Shown piece by piece: positions 8,952-17,364 of a stretch of 64,000 bases of DNA. Both the position numbers and the translations under genes were made by a program. Below the pieces are notes generated by a model that ran no database searches, had not been told where the DNA came from, and saw nothing but the letters and a program-made list of their open reading frames with translations. Within the stretch, counting starts at the first letter, position 1, and every line of letters begins with the position of its first letter. Where the stretch lies: contig NZ_WOWO01000002.1 of NCBI RefSeq assembly GCF_009831455.1, positions 434,001-498,000 of the forward strand, given 5' to 3'. This DNA is from Salinirussus salinus (GTDB lineage: Archaea; Halobacteriota; Halobacteria; Halobacteriales; Haloarculaceae).

Positions 8952-9596
8952 TCAGTCCCCGTCCTCACCCCAGTCGACCCGGAACACCTCGACGTCGAGC
9001 TCGCGGCGGTCGTCCTCGTGAAAGTCGAAGGTCCGCGGGAGTTCGAACTCCGCGGCGAAGGCGTGGGTCACCTCGCCCCCGTTATCGGCGGCGAAGGCCT
9101 CCACGAAGTCGGCGCTGTCGGCGTTGTGGACCGAGTAGGAGACGTCGGCAATGCCCGCGGCCGTCGCCAGGAAGTCCCGGTCGGCGTGTCTGTTGGCGTC
9201 CTGGGCCCCGAAGGGCGGGTTCATCACGACCGTCGTCGGCCCGTCCGGGCACAGCGGGACCCGCGTTGCGTCGGCGTGAACCCACGAGACGCCGCTGGTC
9301 GACCCCACCCGCCGGGCGTTGGCGCGGGCGGTCTCCAGCGGGTCCCTGTCGATGTCGACCCCGACCACTTGCCGGGGGCCACGGAGGGTGGCCGCGAGCG
9401 CGAGCATCCCCGTCCCACAGCCCAGGTCGACGACCGTCTTCCCCTCGATATCGCCCTCGAGGTCCGCCCGGTGGACCAGGTGGGCCGCCAGGTCCGGCGG
9501 CGTGCGGTACTGCTCGAGGTCGACACGCGGGTCGTCGAAGCCCGCGACCACCCCCAGCTGCTGGGTGAGCTGGCTCTTCGTGCTCACGGGGACCAC
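8952..9596 (-). CDS. METTL5-like SAM-dependent methyltransferase
   Basis: 214 residues from GTG 9596; a second GTG three codons later is also possible. A Rossmann methyltransferase: VVDLGCGTGMLALAA is the SAM-binding motif I, GVDIDRDPLE motif II, and VVMNPPFGAQ the catalytic NPPF of N6-adenine methyltransferases. The N-terminal LEQYRTPPDLAAHLVHRA fits the METTL5 family, whose eukaryotic member methylates an adenine of 18S rRNA. Small-subunit rRNA is therefore the likely target in this archaeon, by family inference. It is convergent with the rhomboid gene and sits downstream of dph2 on the same strand. Confidence 0.85.
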   Translation of the reverse strand: MVPVSTKSQLTQQLGVVAGFDDPRVDLEQYRTPPDLAAHLVHRADLEGDIEGKTVVDLGCGTGMLALAATLRGPRQVVGVDIDRDPLETARANARRVGSTSGVSWVHADATRVPLCPDGPTTVVMNPPFGAQDANRHADRDFLATAAGIADVSYSVHNADSADFVEAFAADNGGEVTHAFAAEFELPRTFDFHEDDRRELDVEVFRVDWGEDGD

Positions 9597-9628
9597 CCGA
9601 CTGTCATACGCCTGGATACACGGGACGC

Positions 9629-9640
9629 ATACAAAAATCT
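9629..9640 (-). promoter_or_regulatory. T-rich tract between dph2 and the methyltransferase
   Basis: Read on the minus strand, AGATTTTTGTAT lies 33-44 nt before GTG 9596 and about 50 nt past the dph2 stop. It could be the TATA element of the methyltransferase, the T-rich terminator of dph2, or both. Confidence 0.35.
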
Positions 9641-9689
9641 GTCCTGATGCACGGCGCTAATTCACCCGGCGGACGATGCCGGTCCGCGG

Positions 9690-10745
9690 CTACCAGGTGC
9701 CGTGGAACGTGTCGAAGGAGAGCGAGTCGAGTGGCTTCTCGCCGACGGCGATCCGGTACTCCCCCGGGGTGAGCATCGGGCTGTGGAACTGCGGCCCGTC
9801 GTCGGTGGTGATCCGCGGACAGCCGGTGTTGACGTAGGCGTCCAGGCCGAAATTCCGCAGCCGGTCGGGGGTGACCTCGTCCATCGTGATCAGGTAGGCG
9901 TCGTCGTTGTCGTCGACGATCTCCTGGGCCTGGTCCCACCGCCCTTGTCCGATCTTGGTACAGAAGATGACGCCCCACTCCTCGGCGTCCATGGCCTTGT
10001 GGACGGTGGCGTACCGCTGCTTGAGGAACTGGTCGGGGTCGGCGACCGAGAGGCTGTTGTTGACGGGGTCGGCGATGACGACGTGTTTCTCGGGGTGTTC
10101 CATCGCCAGCCCGAGCGGGTGGAACTTCCCGCCGCCGACGTAGAGCACCTGGTCGGCGTCGACGTCCGCGGAGGCGTAGTTACAGCCCAGCACCTGCCCC
10201 TCGTGGGTCAGCCGCTCGTCGCCCCGGCGGGTGTGGACCGTGTAGCCCTCGCGCTCGAGGTGAGCGCGCATCTCCTCGAACTTGTTCATGTGCTGGGCGG
10301 TCGTCACCAGCCCCACGTCCGGGTCCGCCTCGGGGGCGGCGAGTTCCTCGTCGATGGCCCGCTCGACGATCGGCTCGACCTCGACGTTCGAGAACAGCGG
10401 GACGTAGATGATGTTCTCGGACTCCTTCATGGGGGAGTGGCCGAAGTGGACGAAGACGTCGGTCCGGCGCATGAGGTAGGTGTCGAGGTCACAGGCGCCG
10501 TAGCAGGGCTGGCCCGACAGCATCACCGAGACATCCTCGGGCAGCAGTTGTCGGAGGTCGTCCGCGACGGCGGGGCCGCGGCGCTTGAGCCCCTCGGGGA
10601 ACTGCAGACCGACGGTGTCGGCCTCGCGCTCGGCGACGGCCTCGGTGATCCGGTCGAGTTCGTAGTCCCACTCCCGGTCGTGGCGCAGCGACATCCCGGT
10701 GTTCCGGAGGTCACCCTCCGTCCGGTCCGCCGAGTTCTGACTCAT
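9690..10745 (-). CDS. dph2: Diphthamide biosynthesis enzyme Dph2
   Basis: 351 residues from ATG 10745 (MSQNSADRTEG); the frame is open further upstream but not protein-like. Three cysteine sites fit the unusual 4Fe-4S cluster of the family: GQPCYGACDLD (Cys81/Cys85), LGCNYAS (Cys188) and NTGCPRI (Cys309). Other conserved blocks are LQFPEGLKR and FVHFGHSPM. Archaeal Dph2 is a homodimer that uses a noncanonical radical-SAM reaction to attach a 3-amino-3-carboxypropyl group to a histidine of elongation factor 2, the first step of diphthamide synthesis. No other diphthamide gene is adjacent. Confidence 0.95.
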   Translation of the reverse strand: MSQNSADRTEGDLRNTGMSLRHDREWDYELDRITEAVAEREADTVGLQFPEGLKRRGPAVADDLRQLLPEDVSVMLSGQPCYGACDLDTYLMRRTDVFVHFGHSPMKESENIIYVPLFSNVEVEPIVERAIDEELAAPEADPDVGLVTTAQHMNKFEEMRAHLEREGYTVHTRRGDERLTHEGQVLGCNYASADVDADQVLYVGGGKFHPLGLAMEHPEKHVVIADPVNNSLSVADPDQFLKQRYATVHKAMDAEEWGVIFCTKIGQGRWDQAQEIVDDNDDAYLITMDEVTPDRLRNFGLDAYVNTGCPRITTDDGPQFHSPMLTPGEYRIAVGEKPLDSLSFDTFHGTW

Positions 10746-10894
10746 TGACCCCGTTACTCCCCGAACGCCCATAACGCCGACGCTTCCGGGAAGCAGTGCG
10801 ACCGCCCGTCCCTCCGGGCCACGCGTCGCCGGCTTCCCAGCGTCCCCGACGCTCGGTCGGCACATTCAAGCGTCTCTTGTCCGTAGGGCCGCTG

Positions 10895-11302
10895 ATGAGT
10901 CTCGAACCCGAAGCGGAGCCGGTCGAGTCCGAGCGCGACGGCGACGACGTCGAAACCCTCGCCAGGGAACTCGGCGAGGCGATCGCCGAGACGCCGGCTT
11001 ACCAGGAGTTCCGCGAGAAGAAGGAGGCCGTCGAGGCCGACGAACAGGCCCAGGAGCAGATCCAGGAGTTCGAGCAGATCCGCGAGGAGTACATGATGGC
11101 CAGAGAGACCGGGCAGGCCACCAAGGAGGACCTGCGAACGCTCCAGAACGCCCAGGAGGAGCTGCACTCGATCCCCGTCATGCGGGAGTTCCTCCAGGCC
11201 CAGAACGACCTCGAACTCCGGTTGCAGGCGCTCAACGAGCACATCAGCGAGCCCCTGGCCGTCGACTTCGGCGAGAAGGCAGGCGGCTGCTGTCAGGACT
11301 GA
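10895..11302 (+). CDS. YlbF/YmcA-family protein
   Basis: 135 residues. ATG 10895 is chosen because a TATA-like ATTCAAGC lies about 28 nt upstream and the earlier frame is not acidic. Nearly all of residues 20-115 is predicted helix with long charged repeats (AYQEFREKKEAVEADEQAQ, FEQIREEYMMARETGQA), matching the YlbF/YmcA family. In Bacillus these proteins form a complex that assists RNase Y and carries FeS clusters through Cys residues; the archaeal role is not known. The C-terminus ends GGCCQD, a Cys pair that could bind metal. Divergent from dph2. Confidence 0.8.
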   Translation: MSLEPEAEPVESERDGDDVETLARELGEAIAETPAYQEFREKKEAVEADEQAQEQIQEFEQIREEYMMARETGQATKEDLRTLQNAQEELHSIPVMREFLQAQNDLELRLQALNEHISEPLAVDFGEKAGGCCQD

Positions 11303-11352
11303 CGACCACCGGCCGTCGCGTTCTGTCTTCTCACCCCGTCTTGCTGACCCGA

Positions 11353-11361
11353 AACCCTTAG
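11353..11361 (+). promoter_or_regulatory. TATA-like box, leaderless spacing
   Basis: AACCCTTAG is centred about 29 nt before ATG 11386 of the metallo-hydrolase gene, the usual spacing for a leaderless haloarchaeal transcript. Confidence 0.4.
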
Positions 11362-11385
11362 CCGCGCCCGCGCGCAGGGCGGCGT

Positions 11386-12213
11386 ATGGTTCACTCCGAC
11401 TGGGGCGACTGGCTCCCGCGGGCGGTCGAGGCGGCCGACCCCGACGGGCTGGCGCTGTGGTATCTCGGCTGCAACGGCTTCGTCCTGAAGAGTTCCAGCG
11501 GGACCACCCTCTTCATCGACCCCTACCTGGGAACCGGCGACCCGCCCCGGACCGTCCGGATGATCCCGATCCCCTTCGACCCCGCCGACGTGGCGGAGGC
11601 CGACGCCGTGCTCGCGACCCACGAGCACTCCGACCACGTCCACGGCCCCAGCCAGGCCCCGATCCTCGCGGGGACGGGCGCGGACTTCTACGCGCCCGCG
11701 GCGAGCATCGAGACCGCCCGCGAGAGCGGCTGGCTCGAGGAGTACGACCTCTCGCCCGGCCAGTTCGAGCGGGTCGACGAGGGCGACGCGGTCCGGATCG
11801 GCGACCTCACGATACGGGTCACCCCAGCCGACGACCCGGACGCCGAGGAGCCGGTCTCCTATCTGGTCCGACACCAGTCGGGCACCTTCTTCCACGCCGG
11901 CGACGCGAGGCCCGGCGGCTTCGGCGGCGTCGGCCGCCACTACGACATCGACCTCGGTGCGGTCGCCTTCGGCTCTGTCGGCATGATCCCGGACAAGGAG
12001 ACCCGCGAGCCCGAGCGGACGCGGTGGTACAACGACGAGAACGGCGTCGTCGAGGTGGCGAACGAACTCCGGCTGGACCGGCTGGTCCCGACCCACTGGG
12101 ACATGTGGAAGGGGATGAGCGGGGACCCGACGGCGCTGCACCACCACGCCCGGAGCTTCGAGTATCCCGACCGGCTGGACGTGGTCGAGGTCGGGGACCG
12201 GCTGGACCTGTGA
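11386..12213 (+). CDS. Metallo-beta-lactamase-fold hydrolase (UlaG-like)
   Basis: 275 residues. The metal-binding signature THEHSDHVHG (HxHxDH) is at about residue 79, with later ligands in FFHAGDARPGGFG and the terminal PTHWDMWKGM. The order and length fit the UlaG/L-ascorbate-6-phosphate lactonase-like branch rather than RNase or glyoxalase branches. Substrate is not readable; haloarchaea carry several such genes. It follows the YlbF-family gene by 83 nt but has its own promoter-like box. Confidence 0.8.
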   Translation: MVHSDWGDWLPRAVEAADPDGLALWYLGCNGFVLKSSSGTTLFIDPYLGTGDPPRTVRMIPIPFDPADVAEADAVLATHEHSDHVHGPSQAPILAGTGADFYAPAASIETARESGWLEEYDLSPGQFERVDEGDAVRIGDLTIRVTPADDPDAEEPVSYLVRHQSGTFFHAGDARPGGFGGVGRHYDIDLGAVAFGSVGMIPDKETREPERTRWYNDENGVVEVANELRLDRLVPTHWDMWKGMSGDPTALHHHARSFEYPDRLDVVEVGDRLDL

Positions 12214-12310
12214 GGGAGCGCCGGGCCCGGCCGCTCCCGCTGCTACCGGAGGCCGAGCGCCGCTCCCACCACAGCCGAAGAACGTCGAGACGGCGCCCGC
12301 AAAGCAGTAA

Positions 12311-12320
12311 TTAAGTTTAA
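12311..12320 (+). promoter_or_regulatory. TATA-like box, leaderless spacing
   Basis: TTAAGTTTAA, preceded by an A-rich stretch, lies 27-36 nt before ATG 12347 and is the clearest TATA-like element in this part of the window. Confidence 0.5.
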
Positions 12321-12346
12321 GAGTATCGGTGTCCCGACTGTGGGAC

Positions 12347-13756
12347 ATGGGTAACTCTCAGCCGTCCGAGGGGGTGACGGTGTCCGCCGACGGGATCACC
12401 GTCATCAAGCGGTTCGAGGAAGACGAGTTCCCGGTGCCGGCGATCGCCTTCGAGTTCCGCTCGGAGCGAGCGGAGCCGGTGACGGTTCGGCTGCACGACG
12501 CGGTACCGGAGGGTGTGGCCGTCGAGGACCTGGGGTTCCATCCCGAGTACGGCAGCGAGTACTGGACCGTCGAGGATGGCGGGATCTCCTTCGAGCGCGA
12601 GTTCGACCCCGACACCGAGTACACGACCGTCTACGGGATCCGCGCGACCGGGACCGAGGATATCGAGCAGTTCCTCACGGAGCCGACCATCGCCGAGGTC
12701 GACCCGCCCCTGTCCGACGGCGCCGGCGCCGCGAACGAGGACGACGTCGCGGAGGTCGACGTCGTGCCGGGGGACGACGAGGCTCTCAAGGACGCCATCG
12801 CGGGAGACGGAACGGTTCCGGGACTCGGAGACGAGGACGCGGAGGAGGAAGCGGCCGACACCCTCGACCTCGACGACCCGACAGGTAACGAAGGAGTCGA
12901 CGCCACCGAGGGGACCGACCCGTCCGAGACCGCCGAGGCCGACGGGGCGGAAGAGCCGGAAGAGACCGAGGCGGAGGAGGCGGAGGGCACCGAGTCGGAA
13001 GAGCCGGAAGACACCGGAGCAGACGAGCCGGATGAAACGGAGACGGCAGCCGACGCCGACGAACCGCCCGTGGACGCGGAGACGGTCGTCGAGACCGAAG
13101 CGGAGACCGAGGAGTCGGCAGCCGACGACCGGCTCGAGGACGGCGCGGAGCCTGACGAGGACGAGCAGCAGGCCGACGGGACGGTATCCGCCGCCTCCGC
13201 CGTCGACGGGAGCCTGCTCGCGGCGCTCGCCCGGGAGGTCCGCGAGAACGACCTCCCGGAGGAGGACGTGGCGGCCCTCCGGCAGGCACTCGGAGTTTCC
13301 GACGAACCGGACGGGAGCGTCGAGGCGCGGGTCCAGCGCATCCAGCGCGACGTCGCCGACCTCCGGGCGTACACCGACGCGCTCGAGGAGTTCCTCGACG
13401 AGAACGGAACCGGACGGCAGATACTCGAGGAGGCCCGCGAGGGGATCGACCAGTTCGAGGACCGGCTCGACGAGTTCGAACGGACGGTCGAGCGCGTCGA
13501 GGCGAACGTCGACGAGACCGACGCGGCCACCCGGGAGCTCCGGAGCGACGTCGGGGAGGTCCGCGACGAGGTCGAGGAGACTGCCGCGTCGGTGGAGGAC
13601 CTCGAAGCGGAGGTAGCCACCGTCGGAGAGGACCTCGACGAGGTGAGAGAGCAGGTACCCGACGGGGACCTGACGGAGCGCGTCGAGGAGATGGAGTCCG
13701 ACCTCCAGGAGCTGCGGGAGTGGCAGACCCAGATCAAGGAGACCTTCGGCGGCTGA
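12347..13756 (+). CDS. Acidic coiled-coil protein of unknown function
   Basis: 469 residues; ATG 12347 chosen from the TATA-like box just upstream. Three parts are visible. Residues 1-105 form a compact, likely beta-rich domain (VIKRFEEDEFPVPAIAFEF, GFHPEYGSEYW, TTVYGIRATG). Residues 105-285 are a low-complexity linker made almost only of Glu, Asp, Ala, Thr and Pro. Residues 285-469 are a long coiled coil (VQRIQRDVADLRAYTDALEEF, LDEFERTVERVEANVDETD) ending in Phe-Gly-Gly. There is no signal peptide or membrane segment. The N-terminal domain recurs in haloarchaeal hypotheticals I have seen; the function is unknown. A structural or scaffold role is a guess. Confidence 0.75.
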   Translation: MGNSQPSEGVTVSADGITVIKRFEEDEFPVPAIAFEFRSERAEPVTVRLHDAVPEGVAVEDLGFHPEYGSEYWTVEDGGISFEREFDPDTEYTTVYGIRATGTEDIEQFLTEPTIAEVDPPLSDGAGAANEDDVAEVDVVPGDDEALKDAIAGDGTVPGLGDEDAEEEAADTLDLDDPTGNEGVDATEGTDPSETAEADGAEEPEETEAEEAEGTESEEPEDTGADEPDETETAADADEPPVDAETVVETEAETEESAADDRLEDGAEPDEDEQQADGTVSAASAVDGSLLAALAREVRENDLPEEDVAALRQALGVSDEPDGSVEARVQRIQRDVADLRAYTDALEEFLDENGTGRQILEEAREGIDQFEDRLDEFERTVERVEANVDETDAATRELRSDVGEVRDEVEETAASVEDLEAEVATVGEDLDEVREQVPDGDLTERVEEMESDLQELREWQTQIKETFGG

Positions 13757-13866
13757 GCGGTCGGGCCCTCCCGCCCGGGCCCGTACAACGCTGGCAGTGG
13801 TCGGGACCACAGACAGGCGGGAGTCGATGAGAACGCTTTTGCGGACCGGTATCCTCGCCTCCCACG

Positions 13867-14751
13867 ATGACGCCGATACGGGTGGCCGTCCCGCGCAAGG
13901 GGCGCCCGCTCGAAGCCGTACTGGAGCGGCTCGCGGACGAGAGCTGGCAGCCGACCGCCGACCGGATCATCTCGACGCTGCGCTACGAGAAGGCGGTCAC
14001 CAAGGGCGACCAGGAGCCCGACAGCGACATCTACGACCGGCTGGCCGAGTACAGCGACCTCGACGACCCGACGGAGCCGGAGTACACCCTGCTGCGCGAC
14101 GAGCGCGGCGGGATGCCCCGGCGGGTAGTCTTCGACAGCGTCACCGTCCCCGGTGATGTCGACATCCAGCTCGTGGGCCGGGAGGAACCGTTTAGAGCGC
14201 TCCGGAAACACGAGTTCGCGCTGGGGTTCGATAGCGCCGACCTCGTCCTCGAAGAGGTCGTCGAACTCCGGGAGGAGCCGCTGACCGGGCTCGCGGAGGT
14301 CAACGACCGGATCGACCCGCTCGACACCGACGTCCGGTTGCGGGCCGGGCTGGAGGACACCGTTCACCACACGCTGCTCGCCACGCCCGATGTCGCGGAG
14401 GGCGACCTCGACCGCGGGTTCGTCCGGACCTACGAGGGTAAACTCTGCATCTCGCCGCGCTACGAGCGGCTCGTCGAGGCAGTCCTGGGCTCGGCTGCCC
14501 TCGAAGGGGTCGACTTCGTCTACCCCGAGCCGGGTATCGAGGAGGAGGCCTCTATCGCTGAGACGGGGCTGGGCGTCTACCTGACGGTCACCGGCTCGAC
14601 GGCCCGCGAGCACGGGCTCGTCCTCGGCGAGCAGCTGTTCCCCAGCGAGACCGTGCTGCTGGAGAATCGGGCCGAGATGAGCGAGCGTGCCGAGCGGGCA
14701 GCCGGGCTGTTCGAGGCGCGCGCGACTGCGGCGCCGACAGCGCCCGAGTAA
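13867..14751 (+). CDS. HisG-like (ATP phosphoribosyltransferase-fold) protein, function uncertain
   Basis: 294 residues. The opening IRVAVPRKGRPLEAVLERLAD resembles the start of HisG (usually AVPNKGRL), and VDIQLVGREEPFRALRKHEFALGFDSADLVLEE resembles the HisG stretch for the phosphoribosyl-binding lobe. The rest diverges: a long insert with DKGDQEPDSDIYDRLAEYSD-type sequence near residue 45-60 is not in HisG, and I cannot find a clear PRPP-binding loop. It could be a HisG paralogue with another role or a general periplasmic-binding-like fold. No other histidine biosynthesis gene is near. A T-rich AACGCTTTTGC about 30 nt upstream may be its promoter. Confidence 0.55.
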   Translation: MTPIRVAVPRKGRPLEAVLERLADESWQPTADRIISTLRYEKAVTKGDQEPDSDIYDRLAEYSDLDDPTEPEYTLLRDERGGMPRRVVFDSVTVPGDVDIQLVGREEPFRALRKHEFALGFDSADLVLEEVVELREEPLTGLAEVNDRIDPLDTDVRLRAGLEDTVHHTLLATPDVAEGDLDRGFVRTYEGKLCISPRYERLVEAVLGSAALEGVDFVYPEPGIEEEASIAETGLGVYLTVTGSTAREHGLVLGEQLFPSETVLLENRAEMSERAERAAGLFEARATAAPTAPE

Positions 14752-14790
14752 CCTCCCGCTGTCTGTGGAGTGCGGCTGGACGGCGGCGTG

Positions 14791-14800
14791 TACTTAAGTC
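14791..14800 (+). promoter_or_regulatory. TATA-like box before the NSS transporter
   Basis: TACTTAAGTC is centred about 28 nt before ATG 14823, consistent with a leaderless transcript. Confidence 0.45.
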
Positions 14801-14822
14801 GTGTGCGCGAGCAGGGCCGCGC

Positions 14823-16226
14823 ATGGCGGCGCCGCGCTGGTCGTCACGGGCCGGCTTCCTGCTCGCGACTGTCGGGGCGGCCGTCGGCCTCGGCAACATC
14901 TGGCGGTTCTCTGCCGTGGTCGGCCAGAACGGTGGCGGCGCGTACCTGGTTCCCTACCTGGTCGCGGCCGCGGTCTGTGCGGTGCCGATGCTCGTTCTGG
15001 AACTCGCGGTCGGCCGTCGACTCCGGACGGACGTGGTCTCGGCGTTCCGGGCTGTCAGCCCCGCGTACACGGCGCTCGGCTGGCTCGTTCTCGGCGGCGT
15101 GTTGCTGATCCTGAGCTACTACCTCGTGCTCACCGGGTGGGTGCTCGGGTTCTTCCTGTCGTGGCTCGCCGGCTCGGGACCGACCTTCGCGGCGTTCACT
15201 GCCGGCTGGCAGCCAGTGGGGTACTTCGTGGCCGCGACGGCCGTGACCGCGGGGGTTGTCTCGCTGGGCGTGCGCGGCGGCATCGAGCGGATGGCGAAAG
15301 TGGTGATGCCGACCGTGTTCGTCCTGCTGGTCGCGCTGGCACTGTACGCGACAACTCTATCCGGCTGGGACCGGGCCGCAGCGTTCCTGTTCACGCCCGA
15401 GTTCAGTGTGCTCGGGGACCCCGGTGTCTGGAGTGCCGCCTTCGGACAGGTCTTCTTCTCGATGAGCGTCGGCCAGGGGATCATGCTTACCTACGGCAGC
15501 TACGTCGACGAGGGGGCGGACCTGGTCGGCTCGGCACTGCTCGTTACGGTCGCAGACATCGGGGCTGCGGTCGTCGCCGGGCTCGTGATCTTTCCTGTCG
15601 TGTTCAGCTTCGGCCTCCAGCCTACGCTCGGGACGGAGCTGGCCTTTACCACCCTGCCGGCGGCCTTCAGGGCGATGCCGCTCGGCGGCGTCGTCGCCGT
15701 CGCGTTCTTCGGGTTGCTCTTTTTCGCCGCGCTCTCCTCCTCCGTGGCGCTGCTGGAGGTCGGCGTCGCCGCCGCGGAACACACGACCCGCCTCTCCCGG
15801 CCCCGGGGGACCCTGCTCCTGGCTGCGGGGGTGTTCGCCGCCGGCGTCCCCTCCGCGCTGAGTTACAGCCCGGTCGGGCTCGCGGTCGCGGGCCGGCCGG
15901 TGCTCGACCTGGTCGACGAGTCCGTCGGGACGTTCGCCCTGCCCGTCTCGGCGCTGCTCCTGGTCTGGGTGTTCGTCTGGCGGGCCGACCTGGGGCGCCC
16001 GGACCTCCGCGGGCTGTACCCGCTCGTCCGGTATCTCGTCCCGGCCGTGCTCACTGTCGTCACGGCCGCGCGGGTCGCCGGGGTCGCCCGGCCCGCCTGG
16101 CGGCTCGTCGTCGACCACGCACGCGGCGGGCTCCTGGGGCCGACAGTCGCCGCCGTCGCGCTGCTCGCCGCCGCGGCCCTCGGCTGGCGGTTCCGCGACC
16201 GGCTGCCCGCTTCCCGCCGCCGGTAG
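14823..16226 (+). CDS. Sodium-dependent transporter, NSS/SNF family
   Basis: 467 residues with about 11 hydrophobic segments. The family signature is at the start: LLATVGAAVGLGNIWRF followed by GGGAYLVPYL, which forms the first sodium site and substrate pocket in LeuT-type transporters. FFSMSVGQGIMLTYGSY in segment 6-7 is also characteristic. It imports an amino acid or a similar solute with sodium across the cytoplasmic membrane; the substrate is not readable. It is followed after 112 bp by a convergent recombinase gene. Confidence 0.9.
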   Translation: MAAPRWSSRAGFLLATVGAAVGLGNIWRFSAVVGQNGGGAYLVPYLVAAAVCAVPMLVLELAVGRRLRTDVVSAFRAVSPAYTALGWLVLGGVLLILSYYLVLTGWVLGFFLSWLAGSGPTFAAFTAGWQPVGYFVAATAVTAGVVSLGVRGGIERMAKVVMPTVFVLLVALALYATTLSGWDRAAAFLFTPEFSVLGDPGVWSAAFGQVFFSMSVGQGIMLTYGSYVDEGADLVGSALLVTVADIGAAVVAGLVIFPVVFSFGLQPTLGTELAFTTLPAAFRAMPLGGVVAVAFFGLLFFAALSSSVALLEVGVAAAEHTTRLSRPRGTLLLAAGVFAAGVPSALSYSPVGLAVAGRPVLDLVDESVGTFALPVSALLLVWVFVWRADLGRPDLRGLYPLVRYLVPAVLTVVTAARVAGVARPAWRLVVDHARGGLLGPTVAAVALLAAAALGWRFRDRLPASRRR

Positions 16227-16338
16227 TGCCCGTCCCTCCTCCCTTCGTGGTGCCGCTCACGGACTCGATTCGATATAGCGACATAGGGTTTACGCGCGAA
16301 CTTCAGAACGTCGTTTCCAGGCAGAAAAGACAGATAAC

Positions 16339-17364
16339 TCACAACAGCGAGTAGATGTTCGCCTCGTAGACGGTGCGAACCCGGTCGCCCCAGTCGTGGG
16401 TGTAGGTGTCGATGACGTCCTGTGCGACGTCACCCCGGAGATACTTGACGACGCCGCGGTCACCGGTCCGGTCGCGGAGATGTGTCGTGAAGAAGTGCCG
16501 GAAGTAGTGGGGGGTGACGTTCTCCTCGGGGCCGCCACCCTCCCGGTACCAGCCGGCCTCGCGGGCGTACTCCGCGACGGTGTGGTGGACCATGTCCGGC
16601 GTGAGTCGCCGTCCCCACTCGCTGGTGCTGACGAACAGCGGGCCGGCCTCGCTCACGGGGTCCGGCCTGACCGCCAGCCAGCGCCGGAGCACCCGGGCGA
16701 GCTCGTCGTCGACGGGGATCGTCGTCGCTCGCTTGCGCTTGTTGGCGGCGTCGCGGCGCTCGCCGTTGTAGACGGCTCCCCGGGCGGGCGCGCTGTCGAC
16801 GTACAGCGACCGGGGTCGTCCTTGTAGTCGGGCTCGCGGCGTCGTCTCGACCGGTGACTCCGGCAGGTGCAGGTCCCGGGTGTCCAGATTGCACAGCTCC
16901 CCGGCCCGCATCCCCGTCTTGAGAAGCGTGAGGATCACCGCGCACGCGAGCGGGTGCGCGACCCCGTCGACGAATCCGCGCATCTCCGGGACCGAGATGT
17001 CCCTGCGTGCGGGGTCGGTGTTGATCGACTCGTCGATCTCCTCGAGCACCAGCGCCATGGGGTTGTCCTCGAACCGGCCGGCCCGGGTCATGTAGTCGTA
17101 GAAGCGGTGCAGGTAGGAGGCGTAGGTGGCGACGGTGCTCTCGGCGACGTTCCCCCGGAGGTCGTGGACGTAGGCCATGCAGTCCCGGTGGTTCGCGGCT
17201 GCGGGGTCGAGCCCGCGGCCCTCGAGGTACTCCTCGAAGTCCCTGAGGACGCGCTCGTAGGCGTCCCTGGTCCGGTCGGTCTTGCCCTGGTAGGTGATGT
17301 CCTCCAGGAAATAGGCGACCGGGTCCCCGTCGCCGTCGGTGTCGGCCGCGCTGTCGCTGCTCAT
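16339..17364 (-). CDS. Tyrosine recombinase/integrase (XerC/D-like)
   Basis: 341 residues. Residues 15-110 are a SAM-like core-binding domain (QGKTDRTRDAYERVLRDFEEYL, NPMALVLEEIDE). The catalytic domain shows Arg153 in TGMRAGEL, a basic NKRKRATTIPV for the catalytic Lys, His286 and Arg289 in HYFRHFFTTHL, His323 in YTHDW and the nucleophile Tyr333 in TVYEANI, so it appears intact. Such haloarchaeal proteins either resolve chromosomes or integrate mobile elements; the sequence alone does not decide. Its ATG overlaps the stop codon of the upstream DUF5805 gene (ATGA), so the two are translationally coupled. Confidence 0.88.
   Translation of the reverse strand: MSSDSAADTDGDGDPVAYFLEDITYQGKTDRTRDAYERVLRDFEEYLEGRGLDPAAANHRDCMAYVHDLRGNVAESTVATYASYLHRFYDYMTRAGRFEDNPMALVLEEIDESINTDPARRDISVPEMRGFVDGVAHPLACAVILTLLKTGMRAGELCNLDTRDLHLPESPVETTPRARLQGRPRSLYVDSAPARGAVYNGERRDAANKRKRATTIPVDDELARVLRRWLAVRPDPVSEAGPLFVSTSEWGRRLTPDMVHHTVAEYAREAGWYREGGGPEENVTPHYFRHFFTTHLRDRTGDRGVVKYLRGDVAQDVIDTYTHDWGDRVRTVYEANIYSLL

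Noticed and set aside
12631-14613. 660-codon minus-strand frame, half of it Ser/Arg
   Set aside because: Antisense to the acidic coiled-coil and HisG-like genes; composition is the mirror of their Glu/Asp/Thr codons.
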